In this document: positions 30,200 through 38,765 of the stretch, one piece after another
Layout of the letters: each line of letters starts with the position of its first letter
Position numbering within the stretch: position 1 is the first letter of the stretch
Source: Lachnospiraceae bacterium
GTDB lineage: Bacteria; Bacillota; Clostridia; Lachnospirales; Lachnospiraceae
NCBI GenBank assembly: GCA_024696005.1
Contig: JAILHF010000051.1
Span: 521,183 to 585,182, forward strand
DNA: 64,000 nt
Direction: 5' to 3'
Position numbers and translations under genes: made by a program
The notes under the pieces: generated by a model
What the model was told of the DNA's origin: nothing
The model's database searches: none
Seen by the model: only the letters and a program-made list of their open reading frames with translations

Positions 30200-32893
30200 T
30201 CACTCTCCCGCCTGCTTCCAGATGCTCCAGTTTTTTTCATCCAGCATGCTGTCATGAACGGCGTACCAGGGGCGGTCCGACGTGTCATACTGCGTGCGGT
30301 CCTCCTTCTCGTTCATTCCGTGCCTGTCCTCCGTTCCCGCCACATGAAGGACGCCCCGTTTGGGCTCATCCGTCATCCGCTTTCCCGTAAAGGGATTGAC
30401 CGGCTCCACAAGCCCCGATATTGCCAGCAGCGGAGCATCCGCATTTGTCATGAAGGCATCCGACACCGTAAATCCCCTGCTGTCAAAATCCTTGTACAGA
30501 AGGAGCGGGTTGAAGGACATGGCATCCACTTCTCCCCCGTTCATCAGCATGCTCTCCATCTGTCCCAGGGGATGTCCGTGGTCCGCCGCGATCACGATGC
30601 GGGTATTGTCATAGACTCCCTGCTCGCGCATCCAGTCAAAATAATTCCCCAGCAGCTGCAATGCCGCCATATTGGCCGCATAATGCGATTCGTAGATGGT
30701 GTAACCCAGTTCCAGATCCGGCCCATCCGCCCTCCGGCGTTTCGTCATGTCATAGCCGGTGTTGTCGACCACGGCGGCCGGCACGTAATCCGGCATCTGC
30801 AGGACGCTGGGCTCATGGGTGATGCTGTTCTGCAGCATCACGAAACCGCCGGTCCCGCTGTCCGTGATCTTCGTAAGCTGCGGCATGAGCTGCAGTTCCC
30901 TGTAATAATGCATGAAGCTTACCGAAAGATCCCGCACCTCGGAGGAAAGGACCATGTAATTTCCCCCGTCATAGAGTTCCTCCGTCAGAAGAAGCGGCGC
31001 CGAGCGCATGACCGAATACCTGACAAAATAACGTTTTCTCTGTTCCAGGAGTCCCGCCATGTTTTCCGGGCTGTCATTGAATTTCCCCTCCATCTGATGC
31101 GCACCGATGTAGGGATAGGGATCGTAGATGGAAAGATCCGGGATGTTGTGATAGTTGGCCATCGGAGGGTCGTAAACATTCACCGCATAACCGGCCTTTC
31201 CGAAAAGGACCGGCAGCACCGACAATGCCTCGTTATGCTTGATCCTGAGCAGCTCATCGCTTCTTTGGTTCATCGCCTCCGGCATATACTCATAGCCGCC
31301 GAAAAGCGACGGGCTCCCGATGGCCGTCTTCCAGCCAAAGGAAAGTGTATCGGGATAAAAAGTAAAACCGTCCAGTTTTTCCGCAAGCTCCGGCTTTTCA
31401 TAAAGGATATAGGGGACGTAGGCACCGATTGCTCTATCCAGCATGATAAAGAGCACATTTTTCCCCTGCCGGTCCAGGACCGCCGTCTCCTTCAGATCCT
31501 CCCAGGCATATTTCTGCTCCGCTTTCTCCGTAGCCTCCGCGATGCCGGAAACCCGCACCACGCCCCAGACTGCGATGCCGATGCAGACAGCACAGACCAG
31601 CCGCGAGGCGCTGACGATGAGCCGCTGCCTCTTCTTCCAGATCCGGGTGACCGCCGCAAAGACGCCCGCGGCCAGGGCAAGGTTCAAAAGGACGAGCCAT
31701 AGCGGCGATCTTACCAGACCGTCGTAGCGGAGATTGGAATTCAGGCTACCGTAGGACTGTCCGAAGAAGGATACGTTCAGGATCCCGTTCGCCAGAAGCC
31801 AGGCAAAAACAGGCCCCAGAATGGCAAGGCCTTTTTCATCCGCCACCAGTACGGCTATGCCGCCCCACAAAAGAAAGAGACCCGAAAAGACCAGCAAGGA
31901 ATAGCCCGTATATACCCAGGGGTTCTGGCCGAAGTAGGGATCGATGAAATCCGCGGGGGAAGAGGCCGTCACGATCACCGGAAGGGTCACCCCGAAGAAC
32001 AGGCTGAGGGCCAGAAGGATCGGGATAAAGCTCCTCTTTTTCGTCCCGGCGGCCGTTCGCAGCGGCAGCAGATCCCCGAACGAGACCAGCAAAAACAAAA
32101 AGATCAGAAGCCAGAAGAATCCGTGGTCGTGCACATACCAGTCCGCATATCCCAGTGCAATGACCTTCAGGAAGATATAATGCAGGGGAAGCAGGGCCAT
32201 GAAAAAAGCCACCATCAAACGTCGCCGTTTCGGAAAGACGCCCGCCAGGCTTCTCCCCAGCGAGATCAGATTGTTGCAGGTCCAGTAGATCAAAAGGCCC
32301 GCCGCCGAATCATACAGAAGGACCAGAAAGATCAGGGGCAGAAGAAAAGCCTGCAGCTTCTCTCTCCTGCTCTTGTCCTTTGAAAAAAAGAAAGCCGACA
32401 GGAGGTTTATGCCCGTCATCACGAAAGGGAGCAGATTAAAGTGCCTGCCTCCCAGCACCAACAGAGCGTCCGGGTAAGCCAGATCCCGGATCTCACCGTA
32501 GGGAACCGCTTTCAGGATGTTCAGGTCCGAGAGATAATGATAGGCCGCAATAAAAAAAGGGATCTGCAGAAGCAGCGGAAGACTACCCAAAAGCTGCCGC
32601 AGGGGAAGATACCCGCGAAGACGGTAATAGCGGTCCGTCATCATCTGCTTTTCATCCCCGGAAAACGTCTTTTTGATATGGGAAAGCCATCTCTCCATGG
32701 CCTTCTGTTCTTCCCGTTCCTTTTTCTGCAGTTGCTCCGCCCGTCTGTACAGGGGGGCCGTCAGAAGGTTCACGATGATGCTTAGGCCGATCAGGGCCGG
32801 CACCGGCGCAAGATAGACATTGTACAGCTTATACACCAGAACATCCATCAGATATTCCAGCGGCTGTATGAAGAACAGATATAAAAGTCTCAC
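30200..32893 (-). CDS. YidC/Oxa1-like membrane module fused to LtaS/sulfatase-fold domain (paralog 5)
   Basis: 897 residues from a GTG at 32893; GGAG lies about 10 bases upstream. YidC-like module about 1-220: TAPLY at 45-49, SGDEK at 78-82, LPLLLQIPFF at 105-114, SAAGLLIYW at 196-204. Additional helices to about 450 include LP..VTASSPADF around 304-316 and FGQSYGSLN around 377-385. Sulfatase-fold domain: Asp486, Thr523, His693 (HEP), Asp771-His772 (ADHG). Asn42 replaces the groove arginine. It is closest to paralog 1, sharing the LSFGW.T block, YGS.N loop and the WS.W end. It stands alone, with ilvE divergent upstream and the rubredoxin gene downstream, so it appears to be separately transcribed. 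Confidence 0.86.
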   Translation of the reverse strand: MRLLYLFFIQPLEYLMDVLVYKLYNVYLAPVPALIGLSIIVNLLTAPLYRRAEQLQKKEREEQKAMERWLSHIKKTFSGDEKQMMTDRYYRLRGYLPLRQLLGSLPLLLQIPFFIAAYHYLSDLNILKAVPYGEIRDLAYPDALLVLGGRHFNLLPFVMTGINLLSAFFFSKDKSRREKLQAFLLPLIFLVLLYDSAAGLLIYWTCNNLISLGRSLAGVFPKRRRLMVAFFMALLPLHYIFLKVIALGYADWYVHDHGFFWLLIFLFLLVSFGDLLPLRTAAGTKKRSFIPILLALSLFFGVTLPVIVTASSPADFIDPYFGQNPWVYTGYSLLVFSGLFLLWGGIAVLVADEKGLAILGPVFAWLLANGILNVSFFGQSYGSLNSNLRYDGLVRSPLWLVLLNLALAAGVFAAVTRIWKKRQRLIVSASRLVCAVCIGIAVWGVVRVSGIAEATEKAEQKYAWEDLKETAVLDRQGKNVLFIMLDRAIGAYVPYILYEKPELAEKLDGFTFYPDTLSFGWKTAIGSPSLFGGYEYMPEAMNQRSDELLRIKHNEALSVLPVLFGKAGYAVNVYDPPMANYHNIPDLSIYDPYPYIGAHQMEGKFNDSPENMAGLLEQRKRYFVRYSVMRSAPLLLTEELYDGGNYMVLSSEVRDLSVSFMHYYRELQLMPQLTKITDSGTGGFVMLQNSITHEPSVLQMPDYVPAAVVDNTGYDMTKRRRADGPDLELGYTIYESHYAANMAALQLLGNYFDWMREQGVYDNTRIVIAADHGHPLGQMESMLMNGGEVDAMSFNPLLLYKDFDSRGFTVSDAFMTNADAPLLAISGLVEPVNPFTGKRMTDEPKRGVLHVAGTEDRHGMNEKEDRTQYDTSDRPWYAVHDSMLDEKNWSIWKQAGE

Positions 32894-33007
32894 TCCTGTT
32901 ACACTCCGACAAGAATCCTCTCAAAGCCGATCCGGAGCATCGGATGATCCGCGCTCCGCCTTCCTATGAATCTACCACGCTTTAAGCACACGGTCAAGCC
33001 TTGCTAC

Positions 33008-33031
33008 GGCTCTGCGGCCGGCCGCAGAGCC
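33008..33031. repeat. perfect 24-bp palindrome upstream of ilvE
   Basis: GGCTCTGCGGCC is followed directly by its reverse complement. There is no T run, so it is not an obvious terminator; it adjoins the repeat copy A. Confidence 0.8.
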
Positions 33032-33039
33032 GCAGCACG

Positions 33040-33130
33040 CTTGCCGCCATGCATAAATCGGCTTCGCCGATTGCGGCAAGCCCGTCAGGCAGGAAACCGG
33101 CCCGCAGCCACGCAGCGGAGTGCGTGGCTC
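33040..33130. repeat. dispersed palindromic repeat, copy A
   Basis: Two hairpins: CTTGCCGC...GCGGCAAG at 33040-33080 with an inner ATCGGC TTC GCCGAT, and AGCCACGC...GCGTGGCT at 33106-33129. The same pair in the same order occurs at 51749-51839. Together with the palindrome and promoter this accounts for most of the 338-bp gap between paralog 5 and ilvE. Confidence 0.85.
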
Positions 33131-33153
33131 GGGACCGGAAGCGGTCCATACCC

Positions 33154-33182
33154 TTGACAGAGAAACAGCGCGGTTGTAAACT
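33154..33182 (+). promoter_or_regulatory. sigma-A promoter of ilvE
   Basis: Plus strand TTGACA (33154-33159), 17-base spacer, TAAACT (33177-33182), about 50 bases before the ATG. No T-box or riboswitch is visible in the short leader. Confidence 0.8.
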
Positions 33183-33231
33183 GTTTTCTTAGTAAAAACT
33201 CATCCTATCACAGAAAGGAAGTTGATCAAAA

Positions 33232-34254
33232 ATGGAGAAGAAAGATCTGGACTGGTCGGCACTGGGCTTCGGTTATATCCAGACCGACAAGCGTTATGTT
33301 TCAAACTTCAAGGACGGTTCCTGGGACGAAGGCGCCCTCATCGATGACGCCAACATCGTTCTGAACGAATGTGCCTGCGTGCTGCAGTATGCGCAGACCT
33401 GCTTCGAGGGACTGAAAGCCTATACCACGGAAGACGGCCGTACCGTCTGCTTCCGCCCCGACCTGAATGCGGAAAGAATGTACAACACGGCTCTCCGTCT
33501 GGAGATGCCTCCCTTCCCGAAGGATCGCTTCATGGAAGCTGTCAAGCAGGTCGTGAAGGCCAACGAAGCCTGGGTTCCCCCCTACGGTTCCGGCGCGACC
33601 CTTTACCTGCGCCCTTACATGTTCGGTTCCAACGCGGTCATCGGTGTAAAGCCTGCGGATGAATACCAGTTCCGCATCCTGACCACGCCGGTGGGCCCTT
33701 ATTTCAAAGGCGGCGTAAAGCCACTGACGCTCTGTGTCAGCGACTTTGACCGTGCGGCACCTCATGGCACCGGTCACATCAAAGCCGGGCTGAACTATGC
33801 CATGAGCCTGCATCCCATTGTGGAAGCACACAAGGCCGGCTTTGCCGAGAACATGTATCTGGATGCGGCTACCCGCACCAAGGTTGAGGAGACCGGCGGT
33901 GCGAACTTCATCTTCGTGACCAAGGACAACAAGGTCGTGACACCCAAGTCCGGTTCCATCCTGCCTTCCATCACGAGACGCTCCCTAATGCATGTTGCAA
34001 AGGAATATCTCGGTCTGGAAGCCGAGGAACGCGAGATCAGCTTCGAAGAAGTCAAGGATTTTGCTGAATGCGGACTTTGCGGGACCGCAGCCGTCATCTC
34101 TCCGGTAGGAAAGATCGTAAACCACGGCGAAGAGATCTGCTTCCCCAGCGGCATGGAAGAAATGGGGCCCACCACCAAAAAGCTTTACGAGACACTGACC
34201 GGCATCCAGATGGGCCGGCTCGATCCTCCCGAGGGCTGGATCGTAGAGATCTGA
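33232..34254 (+). CDS. ilvE: branched-chain amino acid aminotransferase
   Basis: 340 residues, class IV fold-type PLP aminotransferase of the eukaryote-like BCAT subfamily (340 residues rather than about 305). The PLP lysine is in GHIKAGLNYAMS near residue 184; YAQTCFEGLKAY near 53-64 and TLYLRPYMFG near 123-132 are family hallmarks. It interconverts Leu, Ile and Val with their keto acids using glutamate, in the cytoplasm. ATG follows AAAGGAAG. It is monocistronic between its own promoter and a terminator at 34319-34357. Confidence 0.96.
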   Translation: MEKKDLDWSALGFGYIQTDKRYVSNFKDGSWDEGALIDDANIVLNECACVLQYAQTCFEGLKAYTTEDGRTVCFRPDLNAERMYNTALRLEMPPFPKDRFMEAVKQVVKANEAWVPPYGSGATLYLRPYMFGSNAVIGVKPADEYQFRILTTPVGPYFKGGVKPLTLCVSDFDRAAPHGTGHIKAGLNYAMSLHPIVEAHKAGFAENMYLDAATRTKVEETGGANFIFVTKDNKVVTPKSGSILPSITRRSLMHVAKEYLGLEAEEREISFEEVKDFAECGLCGTAAVISPVGKIVNHGEEICFPSGMEEMGPTTKKLYETLTGIQMGRLDPPEGWIVEI

Positions 34255-34318
34255 TGTTACTGTCCTGTTGCCGCCGGCCTCTTAAACGGTAACGATCAGC
34301 CCCGTACGAATGACCATC

Positions 34319-34357
34319 AAAAAACGCCTGCATCCGAAAGGATCGCAAGCGTTTTTT
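34319..34357. terminator. bidirectional terminator between ilvE and the membrane protein gene
   Basis: A stem of AAAAAACGC.TGC...GCA.GCGTTTTTT with an interior GGATC-type pairing; T runs on both strands, so it can serve both convergent genes. Confidence 0.88.
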
Positions 34358-34420
34358 ACTTCTGTTCCGTGGCCGGCCGCCGGACGCTGCACGTCTGCAG
34401 CCATGCGAAAACCGGACTCC

Positions 34421-36742
34421 CTACAGCCTCCAGAAATATTGAAGCCCGCTGGCACTGACCTCCGGCTCCTGTCCCAGATAGGCCGTGATCTGCTCGATCA
34501 TCTCTCCGGACTGCAGGCTGTCCACCGAAGCCAGATACCAGATATCGCTGTCCAGAAAGATCCCTGCGTATCCGGCTGCCCGCAGGGCCTCCACCATGTC
34601 CGGCACTGCCTGGACCGAGATCAGCTTCTGCCAGTCCGCTTCTCCCCTGCCCTGCATGCAGCCGATGCTCCAGCGCGTATGAGCGGTCTCCACGGGCGCG
34701 AGCAGGACGTTCGTATTGCCGCTTTCCGGCCAGTTGATGTAGGGCAGCGTGTAAACGGCGCTGTTTGCCGGAAGAGCACTCTCGATCCTCCGGTACATGT
34801 CCCTGCTGGCATTAAACACCTCATACTGGGAAGCCAGGTCATTTCGCTTATAATCCACGGTCTGGTCAAACACGCCCACCAGAAGCAGCACGGCGCAGCA
34901 GATGCCCAGCGCCATCCCCTTGCGGACGAGCTTTTCCAGGACCGTTGCAAGCACCAGGAGCGAAAAGAACATCAGAAACAGGACCAGACGGCAATAGCCG
35001 CGCAGCTGTGAAAAGCCGGCAAAGGCAAGCATACTTCCGAAGCCGCCCACCGTTCCGAACAGGAAGATCCAGAGATTCAGGGATGCCAGTTCTGCTTTCT
35101 CCGCCTTTTTTCTTCGCAGCAGCCAGACCAGGGAGATCAGAAAGCCGATGGAAGCCAGCAGGCCAAGGGAACAGTCCGCATTCTCATTGACGAACATGGT
35201 CTCCACCCAAACATCCTTGAAATGCTCCGCCACATAATGATAGCCCGAATTATAAGCTTCGTTGATCGCACGGAAAAGGGGGATACGGTGATCCGCCCGC
35301 GGAAGGATCATCTGCGTCATCTTCGCCGCATAGCGTTCCGCATCCGAAAAGTAGCGGGAACTGAATTCCCCGCCGGCGCCTCCCACACGCATCCAGTACA
35401 GGAAATTCGGCACAAGCTGAAGGATGATGCCAAAAAGAACGCTGAGCGGGAAACAGAATTTCCATGAGGCCGAAAGCTTCTTTTCTTCTTTTTCCAGGAT
35501 CGCGATCACCACGGCTCCGCCGAGAAGGATCCCGCTGAAAAAGGCATAATAAAGTCCGGTGGTGGCACAGAGCAGGGCCAGCGCCAGTCCCGACGCGATC
35601 CGTTCGGGATGTTCCTCATAATAGCCCTTCACGATGCGCACCGCCAGCAGGCAGCAAAGCGGGATCATGAAATACGCACAGAGGAAAAGATGCTGGTAAC
35701 GCTGCTGGATGAAGGGTGAAAACGCAAAGAGGCAGGATACCAGAATGCCGGTCGCTTTCCGGAAGCCCAGGCTCCTGCAGGCATAGTTTGCCGTCAGCGC
35801 GCACAGATGATAACAGGAAAAATAAAAGAGATTGCAGACAAAATAGGGATTGCTGCTCAGATTCCCCAGAAGCTTTACCAAAAGGAAGATCAGACTGTTG
35901 GCAAAGGGATAGTCATACGCCACAAAGCCGCTCACTCCGCCGGCATAAGGGCTCTGAAGCTTCCAGCCGTAGCGGATCAGAAGATCCGTGTACAGGAAAT
36001 GCTCCTTTTCATCTCCCAGCGGTCTCTTGAGAAGAAGCGGCTCAAACAGCTCGGCATTCCTGTAGATCACCAGCAGAACGGCCGTCACCAGAACCGGCAG
36101 GAGAAGATAATCCCAATACTCCGCCAGCACTTTTTTTCCATCAAAGGAAACTTCTCCCAGTTTTTTCAGGGAGGGAAGCTTTTTGACAAGTGTAACGACA
36201 AGGGCCGTCAGGACGGCCAATGCCAGCACGCAAGTCACGGTCAGGGCGATCCACAAAGGCGTGCTCAGCCCGTAGCGGTATTGCATACGGTCCACATGAA
36301 AACGAAGGGAATCCGGCAGAAGATGCTCGCCGCGAAGGCATACCAGAAGGTTCCCCGCATCCTGATGAACACTGCGGTAAAAAGCGGCTTCTCCGCTGCT
36401 GTCTATCGCAGCATCTGTTTTGATCTCCCGGGAAAAACCTCCGAGGACCACTTTATCCGCAAGGATGACATCCAGCTGGACCTTATCCTGCTGCTTAACG
36501 GCCCCGGTAACCCGCACGGCAAAATGGGTGCCTTCCGTCAGGGAAAGAGGCGTCGAGAAAACGATGGTCGTCTCATCGATCCATTGACTCGACCATCCGT
36601 CTGCGATCGCTTCCTCGCGGATCAGCATCGCCTCCCCGGTATTGGCCACACCGAGAATGCCGTTGATCAGATAAACCAGCTCCAGGAACAGGAGCAGGAA
36701 CAAAAACGCGGTCGCTCTCTGCGAACGGATGAATTTCCCCAT
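34421..36742 (-). CDS. polytopic membrane protein, GT-C-like, unknown function
   Basis: 773 residues. A helix at about 13-33 leads to an extracytoplasmic beta-type domain (about 34-165), then a helix at 168-190 and at least nine further helices between about 210 and 620, ending in an extracytoplasmic tail of about 140 residues. The block YGWKLQSPYAGGVSGF followed by YDYPFANSL in a large outside loop, and a helical core, resemble GT-C glycosyltransferases or YfhO-like proteins, but no decisive motif is seen. The start follows AGGGGAG, 11 bases after typA, so the two probably share a transcript. Its layout matches the truncated protein at the left window edge. A role in envelope glycan assembly is inference. 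Confidence 0.75.
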   Translation of the reverse strand: MGKFIRSQRATAFLFLLLFLELVYLINGILGVANTGEAMLIREEAIADGWSSQWIDETTIVFSTPLSLTEGTHFAVRVTGAVKQQDKVQLDVILADKVVLGGFSREIKTDAAIDSSGEAAFYRSVHQDAGNLLVCLRGEHLLPDSLRFHVDRMQYRYGLSTPLWIALTVTCVLALAVLTALVVTLVKKLPSLKKLGEVSFDGKKVLAEYWDYLLLPVLVTAVLLVIYRNAELFEPLLLKRPLGDEKEHFLYTDLLIRYGWKLQSPYAGGVSGFVAYDYPFANSLIFLLVKLLGNLSSNPYFVCNLFYFSCYHLCALTANYACRSLGFRKATGILVSCLFAFSPFIQQRYQHLFLCAYFMIPLCCLLAVRIVKGYYEEHPERIASGLALALLCATTGLYYAFFSGILLGGAVVIAILEKEEKKLSASWKFCFPLSVLFGIILQLVPNFLYWMRVGGAGGEFSSRYFSDAERYAAKMTQMILPRADHRIPLFRAINEAYNSGYHYVAEHFKDVWVETMFVNENADCSLGLLASIGFLISLVWLLRRKKAEKAELASLNLWIFLFGTVGGFGSMLAFAGFSQLRGYCRLVLFLMFFSLLVLATVLEKLVRKGMALGICCAVLLLVGVFDQTVDYKRNDLASQYEVFNASRDMYRRIESALPANSAVYTLPYINWPESGNTNVLLAPVETAHTRWSIGCMQGRGEADWQKLISVQAVPDMVEALRAAGYAGIFLDSDIWYLASVDSLQSGEMIEQITAYLGQEPEVSASGLQYFWRL

Positions 36743-36753
36743 CTATAACTCCC

Positions 36754-38601
36754 CTAATTGGCCGCCTTTGCCTGCGCCGAGATCGCAGCCCGCTTTCTTG
36801 CCGTGGAATCCAGGATCTTTTTGCGGATCCTCAGGCTCTTCGGCGTCACCTCCAAAAGCTCATCGGTGCCGATGAATTCCAGACACTGCTCCAGGCTCAT
36901 CAGCTTGGGCGGGGTCAGCTTCAGTGCGTCATCCGAACCGGATGCACGGGTATTGGTCAGCTGTTTCTTCTTGCAGACATTCAGCTCGATATCCTCCTGC
37001 TTGGGATTCTCGCCGATCACCATGCCGGCATATACTTTTTCGCCGGGCCCTATGAAAAGATTACCACGATCCTGGGCATTAAACAAGCCGTAGGTCACGG
37101 ATTCCCCGGTCTCGAAGGAGATCAGGGAGCCCTGCTTGCGGTAGCTGATCTCCCCCTTGAAGGGAGCATATCCGTCAAAGATCGTGTTCAGGATCCCGTT
37201 TCCCTTGGTATCGGTCATGAACTCGCCGCGGTAGCCGATCAGGCCTCTGGAAGGTATGCGGAATTCCAGCCTGGTGTAACCGCCGCTGGCCGCTCCCATG
37301 TTCAGAAGCTCGCCCTTCCTGGTGCTGAGTTTTTCGATCACGGAACCCGAAAACTCCTCCGGCACATCCACATAGGCCAGCTCCATGGGCTCGGTCTTTT
37401 TGCCGTCCTCCTCCTCATGGTAGATCACTTCGGCCTTGCTCACCGCAAATTCATAGCCTTCACGGCGCATGTTCTCGATCAGCACCGACAGGTGCAGCTC
37501 ACCGCGCCCGGAGACCTTAAAGGCTTCGGTTGTATCCATATCCTCGACCCTGAGGGATACATCGGTGTTCAGCTCCCTGTAAAGACGGTCACGCAGATGC
37601 CGGCTGGTCACATACTTTCCTTCCTGTCCGGCCAGGGGCGAATCGTTCACGATAAAGTTCATGGAAATGGTGGGCTCACTGATCTTCTGGAAGGGGATCG
37701 CTTCCACATGCTCCGGATCGCAGAGCGTATCACCGATGTGAATGTCCGCGATGCCCGAGATGGCCACGATGGAGCCGATCTCGGCACTGTCGACCGCCAC
37801 TTTCTCCAGTCCGTCAAATTCGTAAAGCTTGCTGATCTTTACCTTCTTCACCTTGTCCGGATCGTGATGGTTGACGATCACCACTTCCTGGTTGACCTTC
37901 ACCGAACCGTTATCCACCTTGCCGATACCGATCCGGCCCACATATTCGTTGTAATCGATGGTGCTGATCAGCACCTGGGTCCCGCCGTCCGGGTCTCCCT
38001 CAGGCGCGGGGATCGCACTCAGGATTGTCTCAAAGAGCGGCGTCATGTCCTTCCCCTCTTCCTCGGCGGAAAGGGATGCCGTTCCGGCCTTTGCGGAAGC
38101 AAATACGAAGGGGCAGTCCAGCTGCTCGTCATCCGCTCCCAGATCAATCAGAAGCTCCAGCACCTCGTCGATCACCTCGGAAGGTCTGGCCTCCGGCCGG
38201 TCCACTTTATTGATGCATACGATCACCGGCAGCTTCAGCTCCATTGCCTTGCCCAGAACGAAACGCGTCTGCGGCATCGGTCCTTCAAAAGCGTCCACCA
38301 CCAGGATCACGCCGTTCACCATTTTGAGAACGCGTTCCACCTCTCCGCCGAAATCGGCATGTCCCGGTGTGTCGATGATATTGATCTTGGTATCCTTATA
38401 CATGACAGCGGTGTTTTTCGACAGGATCGTGATCCCGCGCTCCCGCTCGATGTCATTGGAGTCCATGACGCGCTCCACCACTTCCTGATGGGCCGCAAAC
38501 ACTCCGCTCTGCTTCAGCAGTTCATCCACCAGCGTTGTCTTGCCGTGGTCAACGTGGGCAATGATCGCCACGTTACGGATATCGTCTCTTGTCTTGATCA
38601 T
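36754..38601 (-). CDS. typA: TypA/BipA ribosome-associated GTPase
   Basis: 615 residues from ATG at 38601, with GGGAGG 8 bases upstream; the extended frame adds 20 unneeded residues. The G domain has AHVDHGKTTL, the switch-I region [22 protein letters not shown] and NKVDRPEARP; EF-G-like domains and the BipA C-terminal domain follow. TypA is a translational GTPase linked to 50S subunit assembly and stress or cold adaptation. It leads a two-gene unit with the polytopic membrane protein. Confidence 0.97.
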   Translation of the reverse strand: MIKTRDDIRNVAIIAHVDHGKTTLVDELLKQSGVFAAHQEVVERVMDSNDIERERGITILSKNTAVMYKDTKINIIDTPGHADFGGEVERVLKMVNGVILVVDAFEGPMPQTRFVLGKAMELKLPVIVCINKVDRPEARPSEVIDEVLELLIDLGADDEQLDCPFVFASAKAGTASLSAEEEGKDMTPLFETILSAIPAPEGDPDGGTQVLISTIDYNEYVGRIGIGKVDNGSVKVNQEVVIVNHHDPDKVKKVKISKLYEFDGLEKVAVDSAEIGSIVAISGIADIHIGDTLCDPEHVEAIPFQKISEPTISMNFIVNDSPLAGQEGKYVTSRHLRDRLYRELNTDVSLRVEDMDTTEAFKVSGRGELHLSVLIENMRREGYEFAVSKAEVIYHEEEDGKKTEPMELAYVDVPEEFSGSVIEKLSTRKGELLNMGAASGGYTRLEFRIPSRGLIGYRGEFMTDTKGNGILNTIFDGYAPFKGEISYRKQGSLISFETGESVTYGLFNAQDRGNLFIGPGEKVYAGMVIGENPKQEDIELNVCKKKQLTNTRASGSDDALKLTPPKLMSLEQCLEFIGTDELLEVTPKSLRIRKKILDSTARKRAAISAQAKAAN

Positions 38602-38715
38602 TTTCTTATCCTCCCAAAAATCAAACGCGGAAAGTATAGCATTTTTACGGGCACGGCGCAAGCAAAAAATGAGCTTGCCGTTCAGTTCCCGTCCGCCCGC
38701 AGAACAGGAACAAAA

Positions 38716-38742
38716 TGAGGCCGGGGAAAACTCCCCGGCCTC
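38716..38742 (-). terminator. terminator of the leucine-rich surface protein gene
   Basis: Minus strand GAGGCCGGGG...CCCCGGCCTC with a short A/T loop, followed by ATTTTG, 24 bases after the stop. Confidence 0.88.
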
Positions 38743-38765
38743 AGCCTTGCTTTCAGCTTGCTTTC

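Noticed and set aside
782..32893. Housekeeping YidC insertase
   Set aside because: All five have the same extra domain and lack the groove arginine, and none is next to rpmH-rnpA, where Clostridia carry yidC.
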